Shown: positions 40,521 through 54,345, numbered from the stretch's first letter. The stretch is DNA of 64,000 nt from Piezodorus guildinii (GCA_023052935.1 CM041292.1:144756939-144820938); one strand, 5' to 3'. Translations and numbers: made by a program. The notes: generated by a model from the sequence alone, not told the origin.

Positions 40521-42756
40521 TATAGACAATTAATGTGATTCAGTCTCAATCTCACCTACATAGTTTGTTACTTGTTTTTACTTCTATTGAAATGTCCTGA
40601 TTCGTTTATGTTACAAACTATGGCTGATAAAAATGAAAGTAACCCATTTATTTACTTGTATGAATAAGTTAATTCTAGACTTTCGATAGTCAGCACTCCT
40701 ATCTTATAATTGTGTCAAGAAATGAGTGGATTTGGACTCTGGAAGTTCAAAAGAATGGTACAGTAAAAAGAGGTGGAATTAGATATAAGGTAACTGAAAG
40801 GTACTATAATTTCAACATAACAACAACCTTTAGACATTCCCAAGTACAACGAGCCTCCAACCCTAGTAGGGAGTCAGACTATAGAACTCATGGAAACAAG
40901 GTATGGAAAACTATAACTCAGCGGGTGTAGAAAAAATAAATAAATAAAAAAAAATAGAACGTAAAATAAAGACAAAGAAAGATTTAGATATTCTTGGCCA
41001 GAGATAACGTGGAAAGCTATTGAGTGAAACCCTGATAGTGTCTCTCCTCGATCAGTATTTGTTAGGGTCCTGTAGTGGCCGAGAGTTTTATAAAAATACG
41101 TCCTGTTTCTTCGAACAAGGACTATTTATAGATTTAACTATTGTATTCTTATTATTCGTAAGCAACTTACGTGTATAAGGAAGAAAACATATAAAGATTG
41201 ACCATAATATCCCATAAGCAATAATGTCTAATTTTTTTTTTCTTGTCACTTTAAATTAAACTGAAATCTCATATCCTTATATGTAAAGGCGAACGGAAGC
41301 AAGTAAGGACGGGATTGTGTGAAACGCTGAAATTATGTGGTGAAACTTAAAAGGTCGTTGCGATCAAGTCACCTCGCCATTAAAATGCCAAGAGGGCTGC
41401 ACCAGAAACCCAACTACTCAGCCGTCCATTCCGGCAACTTCAGAAGCGTTTGCGTCAGGAACTTCACTTCTCCCACTTCATTCGAGTATTCTCAACGGTG
41501 ACATTAGGATCCAGGCGTTTCGAGCAACATTATGATATTTTTTTCATTTAAGTATTTTTATGAAAACATTTAACACAAAACGAAAAATAACAAAGGTTAT
41601 AAAATATTTTTTGATTTAAAAAAAAAATCCTTTATTATTATTCTCTTAAAGGTGGGCTATACAATACATTTATAACCGCTATTTAACTGTAGAAGTATTA
41701 ATTTCATGTAGCATTTTATTTCTTTAATCTAAAACTAATTAAAGTTTAAGATAGCTATTTTTTTTATTTATTTTTTTTTTTTATTGAATTAAATAACAAT
41801 CTGTCAATAAGGAGATTTATAATATTGCTCAAGTAAAACATTCATACAATATTTACAAAACTATAAAATAAAGAAATATTTACAAAGCGACGAATTAAAA
41901 ATTACAGGGCCACAACCACACATTGAGACGAATTAAATTTCCACTTAATCGGATAATACGATATTTTTAGGACTGTATATTTCATATATTTCATGGATCT
42001 AGATAATCCGCATCATCTTTAGAATAACATAAGTTCTGGAGCAAAAGTCTATATCGGTTTATCATGTCTCGGAAGCCTTAGGAAGTAACAGCTATTTATT
42101 GTATATCCAACTGATTTTAATAAATTTATGGAACAACTTACAACCTGGAGGGTTTGACTTAAAATTTTTAACCAAAACATAACCTATTGTAATTCATAAT
42201 GCTGCTACATACTTCATTGCTGGTACTTACTATGCCTTATCCACTTTGTTGCTTTCCTTGCTAAATGTATCCGGCCTCGATTGGAATATATTTTGTTGTT
42301 AATGTCTAGTCCACTGTGTTTCTTCTTTATTTTAATTTTTCTGCACGAAGGATATCAAGTATATGGTTAGTGGCACTCTCGTGAGCAGTGGTTTCCAACA
42401 TTTTTTTCGCGGACCCTTTATCCAATCAGTACGATCAAAGCGAGTTTGAATTACCTATCCAAAAGTTACGATGTTCATACTTTAATTAATTTTGTTCCAA
42501 AGCATACTAAAATATTTACTTTGATAACGTAAAAAGCTTAGTATAAAATCTATTAATATAATACATTATTATATAAATTATTCTAAATTTAAATGCAAAA
42601 ATATTTAAGTAAAGTTGTTCATACTGAATAATTTGTAAAATGGATATAATCATCGTCATGACTTTATGTTTTATCCAACGAACAGTAAGATTTTGTTCAA
42701 TTGCAGTTGGACCAAATTGTTCTTTAAATAATGGACTAACGATTTAGTGACCGCGA
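40521..42756. other. Non-coding stretch
   Basis: No gene seen. A T run at 41757-41783 followed by CATTCATACAATATTTACAA (about 41849) resembles the Jockey family A 3' tail on the - strand, so a short LINE tail may lie at 41757-41900. Confidence 0.5.
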
Positions 42757-42929
42757 ATTAGAATAGAATAGAAAAATGAACTTTATTCTGGGACATAATC
42801 CCTTAAGAATAACATTGATGTTACAAATAAATATAGCTCTTCTGGCCAGAATACATAAAATAGATTGAATTATTTACAAACTTAATTATTTACATAGGTA
42901 TAGTAGATTAACCAAAAAATAAATAATTT

Positions 42930-44175
42930 TTTTTTATTTTTTTTTTTATTTTATTCGTATATATTACAATTTGTCATAATAGACAATAATAATAGTGCTA
43001 CAGGATCTCATTTATACAATATTTACAATATAAACAAAAGGAAAGTCAAATTACATAAAATCAAATCAAAGTAAATAAACGTATACAATAACAAAATTAA
43101 GTAGACAAAATAAATACAAATAAATGAAGTTAACAAATAAATAAACAAAACATGTCACATTCATACCTATGTACAATATTTACAATCAGCTCAAGAACCC
43201 CGAACGGGGCTTGTCCCCCCACTTGTGGAAGGACAAGCAGAGTCCAAAGGATCCCAGCGCCTCCCTCTCAGCCGCATCACTGGTGAGAGCTAGCGGAAGC
43301 TAAGTGAGGGCGCCATAGCCACAATCACACCGCACTTGAGAGGAGAATCTGACCAGTGTCAGAACTCCAGCATACATATTTACAATATATCTCGGGGCCA
43401 CTGCCGTTTCAACCTTCTCGGTGGATTGTATGGATGAGTGGAGCTGGATAGGGATCGTGCTAAAGGATTAGGATGATGAATGAGGTTCTGATGGAATTTG
43501 GAAAATTTGGAAGGAATTAGGTCTGAAATAAATGGAACATTAAGGTCGTGGTGCAAGGTGCTGTTGGATACATAATAAGGAGCATTTACTATTATTCGGA
43601 GGACTTTGGATTGAAAGGATTGAATGCGTTTGATGTTAGAACGTTTAGCTGTCCCCCACAGTTCAAGTCCGTAGGTCCAGATGGGCTTCAGTATTGTCTT
43701 ATAAATTAATAATTTGTTGTCAACTGTAAGTTCAGATTTTCTGTTTAATAGTCTGTATAACTGTCCGAATCGTCGATTGAGTTCTTTTCATTTAAGTCTT
43801 GTATGTGGGTTCCACGTCAGTCTTTTGTCTAGTAGTAAGCCAAGGTAGCGGACTGTATCCGAAGGAGGAATAGGAATGGAATTGAAGTAAACTGGCGGAC
43901 AGGAGTTTCGTCGAAGAGTGAAGGTTACGTGTTTGCATTTGGCCTCGTTCACCTTTATGCGCCAAGCACCACACCAGTCTTCGATAAGACAAAGGTGTCT
44001 TTGCAGGATTAAGGATGCTGTTTCGGGATCGGAACTGGATGATAGGATGGCGGTGTCGTCTGCAAATGTTGCCAGAAAGGTGTCAGGATGATTAGGAATA
44101 TCAGCGGTGTAAAGGATGTAGAGAACGGGTCCCAGGACGCTGCCCTGAGGAACACCGGCCTCAACGGGATAAAAG
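42930..44175 (-). mobile_element. Jockey family A copy, 5'-truncated
   Basis: The - strand encodes the VEAGVPQGSVLGPVLYILYT, TFADDTAIL (RT active site) and [17 protein letters not shown] blocks (44165-43788). Decayed sequence and a GC-rich 3' part (43190-43400) follow, then a 3' UTR and A tail (T run near 42930-42950). It differs clearly from the Jockey B family next to it. Confidence 0.85.
43788..44165 (-). pseudogene. Jockey A reverse transcriptase fragment
   Basis: An open stretch containing the RT motifs VPQGS and FADD and the WNPHTRLK block. It lacks the upstream fingers and endonuclease, and the frame breaks at 43788. Confidence 0.82.
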
Positions 44176-44337
44176 TTGGAAAATTTAATAAATAAATAAA
44201 ATGAAAAATATATACATACACTCACACACACACTCATACACAAATCACAAAGTAATGATCATAATAATAATGATAATAAGTACAATAGAATTATAACCTA
44301 AAAACAACTAATTTACAACTGAACAAAAATTAATAAA

Positions 44338-45415
44338 AAAAATTTTTTTTTTTTTTTTATTTATTTATTGTAATTTACAACTGTATTAAACAACACAATA
44401 AGTAAATATGAGGAATGAAAAAAAAATGTCATGAAAATGTCTTGAGAAAGAACAACCCAGTGGTAGCACTTCACTAACTATTTTAACTCAGTAGGTCCCG
44501 AGGCCACCTTCTTTTCAGTCGCCTTGGAGGATTATCTGGGATATCTAAGGAAGATAAATTACGAACAAGTGGATTTGTATGGGCAGGGAGTTTAGAATGA
44601 AAAGAGGAGTATCTATCACGGGCTATGTCTGCAACAAATGGGATGTTAAGGTCATTATGAATGAGTTGATTTGTAACAAAACAAGGAGCATTCAGGATTT
44701 TTCGAAGGATTTTGGATTGTAAGGACTGGATGCGGGAGGAATTAGATGGTTTCGTAGAGCCCCAAAGCTCGATTCCATACGTCCAAATAGGTCTGATAAT
44801 AGTGGTGTAAATGAGTCTTTTGTAATATACTGGAAGTTTTGAACGTTTGTCTAGTAAGTGTTGTAGTAATCGATATCTTCGAGCAGTTTCTTGTCGTTTC
44901 AGTCTGGTGTGAGGATTCCAAGTAAGGCGCTTGTCAAGATGGAGACCTAGGTATCGGATTTGCTCAACAGGAGTAAGGGTAATGTTATTAAAAGATACTG
45001 GGGGGCAGGAACTCATTGGTTTGCGACGAAGGGTAAAGGTGATTTGGTGGGATTTGTTAGGGTTTATTTTAATCCTCCAATTTAGACACCATTCTTCAAT
45101 GGCTGTGATGTGGGACTGAAGGGTTTGGGATGCAGTAGTTGGATCATTATGGACAGATAAGACACACGTGTCGTCAGCATAAGTATTGAGGACAGTATGA
45201 GGATGGAGTGGAATGTCAGCTGTATAAAGGGAATAGAGGATAGGACCTAAGATACTACCTTGAGGCACTCCAGCAGATTGGGAAAATATGGATGAGTAGG
45301 AAAAGTTATGGTTAACCTGAAAGGTTCTGCCAGTAAGGTAGGAACGCATTAATAGGAAATATGTAGGGGTGAGGAATTGACGGAGTTTGTAAAGCAGTCC
45401 CTGGTGCCAGACTAA
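44338..45415 (-). mobile_element. Jockey family B copy, 5'-truncated, young
   Basis: Poly-A tail (T run 44343-44360), 3' UTR and an uninterrupted ORF2 end. TAATAAAAAA flanks both ends (near 44330 and 45414), a probable target duplication. It is the same family as 30295-30800 and 31049-35984. Confidence 0.88.
44483..45349 (-). pseudogene. Jockey B reverse transcriptase, C-terminal 288 codons
   Basis: The frame is fully open: SAGVPQGSILGPILYSLYTA, the active site [37 protein letters not shown], then WTYGIELWGSTK and the RRWPRDLLS end. RT fingers, the first catalytic Asp and the endonuclease are cut off by 5' truncation, so it is not a working enzyme despite the clean frame. Confidence 0.9.
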
Positions 45416-45644
45416 TAAAAAATAAATAAATAAAAAAATGAAAAATATTTACCTAGGTAGAGAAGATTAACAAAAATATATATATAAGTACACACACATA
45501 CATACACAAATCACAAAGTAATAATCATAAAAATAGTGATAATAATTACATTAGCTATCATAAGAAAATAAAAACAACAATTTTGTGAAAAAAAACAAAA
45601 GCAAAATAAAGTAAGCATTTAGTCATTATAATGATTAAATTATA

Positions 45645-46722
45645 TCATAAAATATCAGATTTAAGGTCAGCAAGCGTCTGTGAGGGATAATAGATACTGG
45701 AAATGGAGATATTTAAATGTGGATAAGGAAGAAGCATGACGTATATTGGAAGGAATGGAATTCCAGAACGCAGTGGAACGGGCAAAAAATGTATGGAGGG
45801 AAGGAGCCACTTCAACTGGGTGTAGAGGTGAGTCACGTTAGACCGTCTCGAGGTACCAAAAACAAATCTTAAACAACAGTTCATGATAAGCTTCACTCTG
45901 TTCTCAAGTACCATACAGAGGCCCCCGTACATCGCACAGCCGTAGTCGAATTGGGGGAAGATGTGTGAGGAGACGAGGATTTCACGCGTTGATTGTTGGA
46001 GAAGGTGACTGGAGCGATGGAAAAACTTTAGAGTGCTTATGGTTTTGCGAGAGATTTGGGCAATAGGAGGTTTCCAGGATAGAGATTGGTCAATAATAAT
46101 TCCTAGGTTTTTGACAGAGGGACTGAAAGCAATAGGATGATCAATTAGGAATAAGGTAGGAAAGGTGGGGTTGGATCTCAGGAGGGGGTTGGAGCCAATC
46201 ATAATAGCCTGAGTTTTCGTAGGGTTTAAGCTTAGCTTATTCAGGTTTGCCCAGGCACAGATTCTATCTAGGTCTTCCTGAATAGCGGCAAACGCAGATA
46301 ATGATTCGAAAGGAGGGAAGGAGAAATACATTTGGAAATCATCGGCATAGAGGTGGTGGGAGCAATGTACTATTGAGTTAGGAAGATCATTGATGTAACA
46401 ATTGAAAGAGAGAGGGGAGATGCTGGAGCCCTGAGCCACACCTGCTGAAAGGGCGAGAAAGGATGATTAGGAATGTAAACGGCTTGGGTTCTACCAGAAA
46501 AGAATGATTGGAACCAACGAATAGCGCTGTAGGAAAAGGATAGTGCTTTTAGTTTGGTGAAAAGAATAGAGTGGTCTAAGGAATCGAAAGCTTTTGAGAA
46601 GTCAAAAAGTATTAAAACAGTGAGTTTCTTTTCGTCCATAGCAGTATGTATGTCACTAGTGATTTTAAGGAGAGCGGGTTGTGTGGAAAAGCCTGATCGG
46701 AAACCTGATTGAAGGGGTATAT
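45645..46722 (-). pseudogene. CR1-like reverse transcriptase, frameshifted
   Basis: Two overlapping frames (46722-46370 and 46439-45645) encode PLQSGFRSGFSTQPALLKI, VLILFDFSKAFDSLDHSIL, then AQGSSISPLSFNCYINDLP and HHLYADDFQMY. In the VPQGS box Pro is now Ala and the frame changes there. KNLGIIIDQSLSW and a FDYGCAMYGGL block follow. The RT catalytic Asp pairs (FDFSKAFD and YADD) remain, but the protein is broken and truncated. Confidence 0.88.
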
Positions 46723-49382
46723 TTATATAAACTATTAAAGATAACCCGAGATAGTATATAGTTAATGAATCACACACAGTGAAGATATTTAGATATTACT
46801 TTTATTATGAGAACATAATACATAATCTGAATCCAATATACTGTGCTGAGGAGTTTGGGTGACTACAAGTGTACATTCCGAGGTCTCCTTCTATGAGTGT
46901 GACAAAAGTAATGTACAACTAGAGCGATAAGTCTTGAGGATCCAAGGCTATATGTAGCAAGGAATGGTAGGGGGGATGAGGAGGCGGCATGGGCACCACA
47001 AAGCAAGTTCTTGCAGGTTGTGGGTACTGTGTCCTAAGTACAGGTATGTGTCCTTGGGTGGTACTTGGTAAGACCTTTCCAGGTAGCTGGTTTAGGGTAA
47101 TGGGTGACAGTCATAGGTATAGACAAAGTAAGTTATTAATTATTACTATGTATTATTGATAAGTCAATCTCATTCTATAACTTACAATAGAACCAGTCTC
47201 TAAAAACCGACTACAAACAGCGAAATATTGTACGCTGGGACATTTGGATATTATAGTAACTATTTTCAAAAAAAAAGAAAAAAAAAAGTAATACCCATTT
47301 CACTTTCAATATTATTTATTATTTAAATCTTATTAAGACCGTGGGAAAGATCTTTCTCAATGTAGCTGCTTTTCGGCTTTCCATTCATTATCCATCCTAC
47401 CCTTTCATCTAGGAATGTCTCCGTGATAACTAGCTTCCGTTGGTTAGAGTTTTTGCCATGTCATTTTCAGTTACCCATGCTTTTGAATAAATATGGGTAA
47501 CAGAGATGTATATCAGAAGTCAATGCGTGTACTTACGACCGTTTTCTTTGAAGATGAATTAAACGGATTTCACCGGATTTGACACATATCTATGCCTTCG
47601 CGACCATAGTCAGTCTATGGGTGTTGCTTCTAGCTTCTTCTAATGTTCTCTGGATATTCTCTTTTTATTTTCCTCTCTTACTCCTGAATACCTTCCTGAT
47701 GTAGCTGCTTATCAAGGAATATAGGTAGCTATGCTAGCAACGATTATTACATTTTCCAGTGAGCTGTGCCACCAGACGTCATCCAATGAAAATTTTGTGT
47801 CAAAGAAGATCAATAATACATACCTATCCTATTTTTTTTTCAATTAGCGCGACAGATCTCAGAGGCTCTTGGTCGCGAGGTATGGTTTCCTAAGTTCCAT
47901 ACCACATTTCTCGATGATAGCTTATACTGTACTGTAATCACTCCATATTACTGTGAGTAGCCACAAATCGGCAGACGTAACACGGGAGGTTATGTGTGAA
48001 TCGCTATTTAATTACATGCTTGAAAACATCAATCCGGAACTACAATTTGAAAATTTTAACCTTTCGTGTGTTATACTAGCCCGCTAGCCACAAAGCCTCG
48101 GGCTCCTACCTGCCATTATTACCCCTGAAAATGCAGCTTAGTATCATTTCATCCGGATCAGGATCAGTTGTAATCACCCTGAAGTGCTTAAATACCAAAC
48201 TGCTATGCCTTTTTTCTGGCTTGGTTCGGAGAAAAGTTTAAATATGGATGAAATGATATATTTTATTAATAAACACATTGATTATGCTTTGGAATTCTAT
48301 AGTTCGCCACATAAATAATCTATAAAATCATTAAAATGGAATTTAACAATCCCAAAAATAAAAAGAGTGGTAGAAAATAAATAAATAAAATATTATTCTG
48401 AACATGTAGCAAACAGTCGTTTCTTAGAATGTAAATGGATTCGTGCAACCCATCGTAACTTCTAAACCACAACTCCATTATGTATCAGAACCAACATTAT
48501 CATATGAAACGTGTTAAGAGGAAAAAGCGATCCCCTCATCAAGCCAAGGCATCGGTTGCATATAAAAGGTAGGGAAGGAAATGGCAGGGAAAATTCAGGA
48601 TTCAGCGGCTGACAGGGCATAAACACTTCCCTTCATAGAATAGGAGCCATATTCTGCTAGATCAGGAAAAGCGAAGAGATATTTGAATAATTCATTGACA
48701 AAGAGGTTGGAATGGAGGAGGGAGAGAGAAGGAGAGGGGAGTAAAGATGAAAACCGGGATGCAGGGAAAGTCGATACGACGGTCCCGGGCCGTTATCGAT
48801 TTCCTGCCCCTCGCAACAAGTTGCAGCTCAACAAGTGTTGATTCACCACCGCGATCAGAATGGCTCAATGCACCGCTTCCCACTCACTACTTCATCAACT
48901 CTTCTGATCAATATTCTACAAGTATCCAATAAAGAAGTTCTAATACGTCAAAGATATGTTAATTCAAAAGAACATTCCTTTGGTTTCATGTCCTATATTT
49001 ATAGATTATGGATTATCTTTTCAGTATTATCTTTTCAAGGCTCGAAGCAAACGGACAAATATTAGGAGGAAGTGATGTCAGATCTTTTTTCACATTTTTC
49101 CCTATTGTAAATTGGACTTATTTTATCAACTTACTAAACATTATATTCCATTTCCAATGCCCTCAATCGGATCTGGAGAAAAATACATGTTCTGTTTTTA
49201 GCTTTTATATGCTTCTAGCATTGTAAAATCCACTTTATACATTTATTGCACCTCAATGTTTTCGAAAATGGGGTTCTACTTTATGGTCCAAGAGGGATGA
49301 GGTGACTGGAGAATTCAGAATGTTACACACTTTTACCCGTAAAATGAGCTTGTAGTACACAGTAAAAATTAGGTTGTAGCAT
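46723..49382. other. Non-coding stretch
   Basis: I see no gene, RNA or known repeat over about 2.6 kb. Short frames such as 48692-48932 overlap on both strands and look like chance. Confidence 0.55.
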
Positions 49383-49627
49383 TCCTGCTTCTCCCCTGGC
49401 ATGTAAAGTTGTTAGGCTCAGTGATGTGAAAATTAATTTTCTAAAAATTTAATAGGCGCTGTACTGACTGAAAGGCATCAAAGAGGTTGGCCGAGTCGTA
49501 GGCAGGAGGATTGTATTTTCTTCTTATCTCGGTTAGTTGGGTTTGGTCCGTAGTCACTGAATTTCGTGGGCAAAGAATGAAGGTATGGGTATGGTATCTT
49601 CGGGTTAACTGGCTATAATTATACATA
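49383..49627 (+). repeat. Decayed RTE-like C-terminal fragment
   Basis: GTAAAGTTGTTAGGCTCAGT and the following GGCGCTGTACTGACTG, GGTTGGCCGAGTCGTAGGCAG, GGAGGATTG and ATCTCGG blocks match 39433-39560 in order. No frame is kept. Confidence 0.6.
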
Positions 49628-49989
49628 AAATCGATAAAGACGAGAAACTAAAACTGTAATAAATAATTTCTGACTCAATGAATAATACGATAATATAAAA
49701 GTCTATTAAAATTCAATTGAAAATCAAGATTATAAATGAACTAAAAACATAAGAATATGAATGTTACTGATGCTTTATCAACATTTAACCAAGCATCACC
49801 AATATTCTTTAGGAAAATCAGTGAACCAATATTTCAGGAAGAAATATTTGTAATTAATTCAAAAAACTGTATTCGATGTTAGCAGCCAATAAAAAACCAT
49901 TGTAATTTAAAATAAAAGGGAGTGAGTTGTGGTCAAAATCTCGTAATATATGATATAAGATGAGATATATATGATACATATGAGAAAGC
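49628..49989. other. Non-coding stretch
   Basis: Nothing recognised. Confidence 0.5.
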
Positions 49990-52750
49990 CCGATATCTAT
50001 AGTGTCAGGTCTAAAACAGGGCCTGAATCCCCACTTGTAGAGCGACAAGCAAAATCCGAGGGATCCCAATGCTTCCCTCTTAGCCGCGTCACTGGTGAGA
50101 GCTAGCGAAACCTGAATAAGGGCGCCACAGCCACAAACACATGAGAGTAGAATCCACCATAATTATTTAAAAAATGTCTCGGGGACACTGTTGGAAGGGT
50201 TATATGGATGGGTCGAGCTGAAAAGGAATTGGGCTATTGGATTAGGATGATGAATGAGGTTCTGATGGGATTTTGAAATGTTGGATGGAATCAGGTAAAA
50301 AGTAAATGGAACATTAAGCTCGTGGTGCAAGTTATTGTTGGCGAGATAATAAGGAGCATTAACTATTGTTCGGAGGAATTTGGATTGAAAGGAATGGATG
50401 TGTTTGATGTTAGAACGTTTAGCTATCTATTTAGTTTCGTTCACCTTGATACGCCAGTTATTACACTTGTGCTCGACAAGGCAAAGAAGCATAGCCAGGA
50501 GTCATCACCACACTGCAGAGGATCGGAAACTTGATGGGATTATAGGATCTTCTTGGTGACAATCCATAAGCAATTATCTCGAGCCAAGAGAGAGGAGAGG
50601 ATTAATTGAATGACTAGGAACGGAAGCTCACCAACTCCCGCTTCAATTGCCTACAATAAAAATCATCTGTTGGCAGCAAGTTCACTGCCATAATTATCTG
50701 GTCATATAGACCGTTTGGTTTGGATGTTGTATGGGAGATGTTATGGTAAATGGTTTTGGCGAGGATTCAAATTTGAGTGCTTAGGAGATGAGGCAGTCCA
50801 GACAGCTAGTTGGATGGAGGTGGTAAAGGAGTAGACGGAATCTTCAAGGTCATCTGGGATTTCGGTGGTCACTCTAAGGTAAATAGTATTGGCCTGGATT
50901 TGAAGAGAAAGCTTCAAATTGACAATGGCCTCTGATAGATAACCGTGGGATGAATTTCGGAATACGAGTAAGGGATATTTGTAGGATCAGTGGACTATGG
51001 TCCGAGGATAGTTACAGTTACAGATCAGTTAAGGAACCCTAATCCGCTGTGGATAAAGAAGGACATCCTGTCAATGATGTCAGGATTGCCGTTAGTATTT
51101 GTTGGCCCAATCGGGAATTGAGTGCAGACAACAAATTTCGTCCACGAGAATTCGTGGTTCTGGAACCCCATTGTTGATGCATGGCGTTTAAATCTACTCC
51201 CAAAATGAAGTGGATACAGGAAGGAATTCAGGAAAAATGACAAAAGAATTCAGGAAGGATACAAATTGGGTGTTGGAAATGGAATTTTTGTGAGGGCAAC
51301 ATGCTGGTGTGAGGGATACCGAAAAGTAAAAGTAAGTATACAAAAGTAAAAGATAACTATGGCTTTGGCTTGCAGGGAATTATAGATGGGAAGATGGAGT
51401 AAATGATGAGAGAGGGATTGGTGGAAAATAAAAGCAGACCTGCATGGGCTTCGCTGTTTGGGTGGTCAGTACGGTATATAATGTATGGTGGTATTTTGAA
51501 AAAATGTTTAGTGTTAGTCTTGTTTCAGCAACATCAAATGTTTTGTATTGCAACAACTCTGTCATTGCGTCAGTATGATTTCTAACCCCATTTACATACT
51601 AAATGAAAATGGATAAGGCGTTAGTTGAAGTCGTTGAAGGATTTTTAAGGTAGGGACTAAATTTGATATTAGATGTGTGAGGGGTGATATTAGAGGCATA
51701 ACAACGGATTTGGTTTCGGAGATGAAAGATTTCATTAAACTTTTAAGGTTTGTGACATTTGATAGAGGAGGGATATGAGAAATTTGATGTTGAGAAGTTT
51801 TTTGAAGATAAGTTAAATACTGAGGTATAGATTAAGAATTTTGAGACGTTGTTCTGCCAGGGTCTCGTCTTCATTACTCTTGTCCCCAACTCCAAAAAAG
51901 TGGACAAATGACACATTGGAATCTACAATTTTAGATGGTTCTCTTCTTGATCTTCATATTATTGCTGTTTCTGGTTTCTGAGGTTTTTGAAAGCTGGTCC
52001 TTAGATTTTTATATATTTGGCATCCCTTGTAGTTAGCTAAATAGTCCTTGAGGCACAGAGCACATACTATGTTTGATACATACGACACATACTACTTCGG
52101 TTTAGTGCATTATCATGTCCTATGATCTCCACCGCATTTCACAAAGCGTGGTGTTTGGAGGCAATAAGATTTAGTCTTTTAAAATCGTAAATTTTATCGA
52201 TGGTTCCAGATCAACAAAGAATAGGGGAAATTGAACTTTATCTTTCAAAACGTTGGTGACTCTTATATCTCATTTTCATCAGTTCCTTTTTTAATAACTT
52301 CAGCTGGTGTCGAGGGATGAAGGTTTCAAATTACAACCCTCAATACTCCCTCCTAGTGTAGCTGATAATTATGAAACGCAGAATAGGGGTATGTTGGATA
52401 TTATCTATTCTAATTTAGCACTATCCGAACATATTAGTGTCATTTGTCTATTTAGAGTAGCTGCCATATTTATAATTTATAGAGTTAAAATTTCATATTT
52501 GAAAATCGTGAATGGTCCTGTATGGCCATATCCATGCTTCTTTTTTTAGAGGATTTGAAAAGGATTCGGTGTGTAAAAACTATATTCATCTGCCATCCTC
52601 TGATACGACGTGCGAGGCTAGGGTTATTATTCCAAAGTGGTCGCCTGTGGTTTCAATTTCTTATTTTTATTACGACGGGTTCTTTGTTTAACGGAAGACA
52701 GGTCTGAACCTGCTGATCTTGATCTTTTACTTGAAGTTTAAAAAGACATC
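49990..52750 (-). mobile_element. Jockey family A copy, near full-length, decayed
   Basis: Reading the - strand right to left: an ORF1-like part with the CALC...YKGCQIYKNLR cluster (about 52080-51990); an endonuclease part with LNAMHQQWGSRTTNSRGRNL (about 51200-51135); then, after an internal deletion, the RT C-terminal and 3' part (50530-50010) matching 43190-43690 and 43950-43985. Many stops. No fully open domain remains. Confidence 0.72.
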
Positions 52751-53884
52751 ACTCGATGAAAATGCCGCAGTGAAATGAGAATGGGAAATAAGTATATATT
52801 CAATAGCAATCAGCTAATATAAAACATCTGGCGGCCAATTTTATCAAACCTTTGAACTCTTCTTTCACTATTCATGGTAAATAATTACGCTGCTTACCAA
52901 TGTAATACTCCAAATTTTACTGTTGTTGATTTCCTGAAAGCTGGTTATGTTTTCAGGACTGGACTCAAGTGAAATCCTCCCGAAAAAAAAAACAACATAA
53001 ATCTGAGAGACCAAGTGAAGAGTGACTGTTATCATCTTGTGCAGAACTCTCACAACTGAAATTACATACTAAATATCGAAATGTCGATCGACTGATTACA
53101 CGTACCTTCTGTTAACCTTCTCTTCACATACATACATGTTTCATACGACTACAACCTATAGTTTAATGTCAAAGTTCTCGGACATTGCAAAAACTTTGTG
53201 CACAACATTCATGCTCGAACTCTCCAGAAGAAGGTTGTAAAGGAACCCTTTAAAATTTAATGTTATGAGGGAATGCCAGGGGGTGATAACCTTCCTCATG
53301 CCTAACACGGCAGCTATATATCACATCCGCTTACTGTGGCGGTAAGAGTGTGGATAAATATTAATAATCAGCGTAGATAAAAATAAATAAAAGTGAACAC
53401 ATTTGTTAGTTGCAATGCGATTTATTATAATATAAATTATACAGATACTTCTGATTCAACCTGATATTTAAAAAAGAAAATATGAAATAGCTTGGGAAAT
53501 GATGGAAAACCAAAGAGCTGATAAGAAATACGAACCCCAAGTCGAAGGAGGAAGGCAGCAACACATCTAATATTTCGAAGAGGGTAACAAGAAGACTTTG
53601 CAAAAGGATATTTTGAAGAGTACGAGATGAAATAACACACGAAAAAGGTAAGGTTTCCGGTTAGAATAAATATTGGTATTGAGCTAGTCTAGGATACTAA
53701 AATAGCAACAAATAAGTTTAACAGTAGACAAAAATACTAAGAATTATTGTTATTATTATACATGTGAGCTATTTATTTGCCCGCTATTTGCCTAAATTTC
53801 TGATTTTTTTTAGATTAACACTATTGAAAATTTTAAATATTCAAAATGACTGAGTTTAGTTGACAGTGAGAATATTAGATGAGA
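52751..53884. other. Non-coding stretch
   Basis: Nothing recognised. Confidence 0.5.
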
Positions 53885-54129
53885 TAGATGGTTGGGGGTG
53901 CGATCATAAAAAAAAAAAAAATTAAAAAATACACGTATTTATTTTAATAGTGTGCGCCAACGTTTCGGCCTTCATCAGGGCTAAAAAAAGAACAACATAA
54001 CAACCAATTCAATTAGAAAATTAATAAGAAGTTGGGTACAGTGATTTTTTTTTTTAATGTATTACAAGTGTTTTTTTTAATTATTTGCTTAGTTTCTCTT
54101 TATGTTCTTCAAATATTCTAATTCCAATA

Positions 54130-54345
54130 TTATCATCTTATTTTGTGTTTGCTTCTATTTTTTATTACTGTCATTTTATTATCAATTTAATTTAATTTTA
54201 TGTTTGCTTCTATATTTTATTAATGTCATCTTATTATCAATTTAATTTAATATTATGTTTGCTTCTATATTTTATTATTGTCATCTTATTATCAATTTAA
54301 TTTAATTTCATATTTGCATCTATATTTTATTAATTTCATCTTATT
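54130..54345. repeat. 55 bp minisatellite, about four units
   Basis: The landmark GTTTGCTTCTAT recurs at 54147, 54202 and 54257, and a variant at 54312, exactly 55 bases apart. Each unit also has TCATCTTATTATCAATTTAA. Confidence 0.92.

Larger units (their letters stand above)
42757..46722 (-). mobile_element. CR1-like element carrying two Jockey insertions
   Basis: Read on the - strand, a CR1-like RT begins 5'-truncated near 46722, runs to 45645, and its 3' UTR continues to the 3' end at 42757 (GTCCCAGAATAAAGTTCATT then TATTC repeats). Two Jockey copies interrupt the UTR: 44338-45415 and 42930-44175. The UTR pieces at 44176-44337 and 45416-45644 share the order AATGAAAAATATWTA, CA repeats, ACAAATCACAAAGTAATRAT. 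Part of it is therefore duplicated, or a second CR1 copy is involved. Confidence 0.7.

Noticed and set aside
48692..48932. Overlapping frames on both strands
   Set aside because: No domain and no codon signal; probably chance in a less AT-rich patch.
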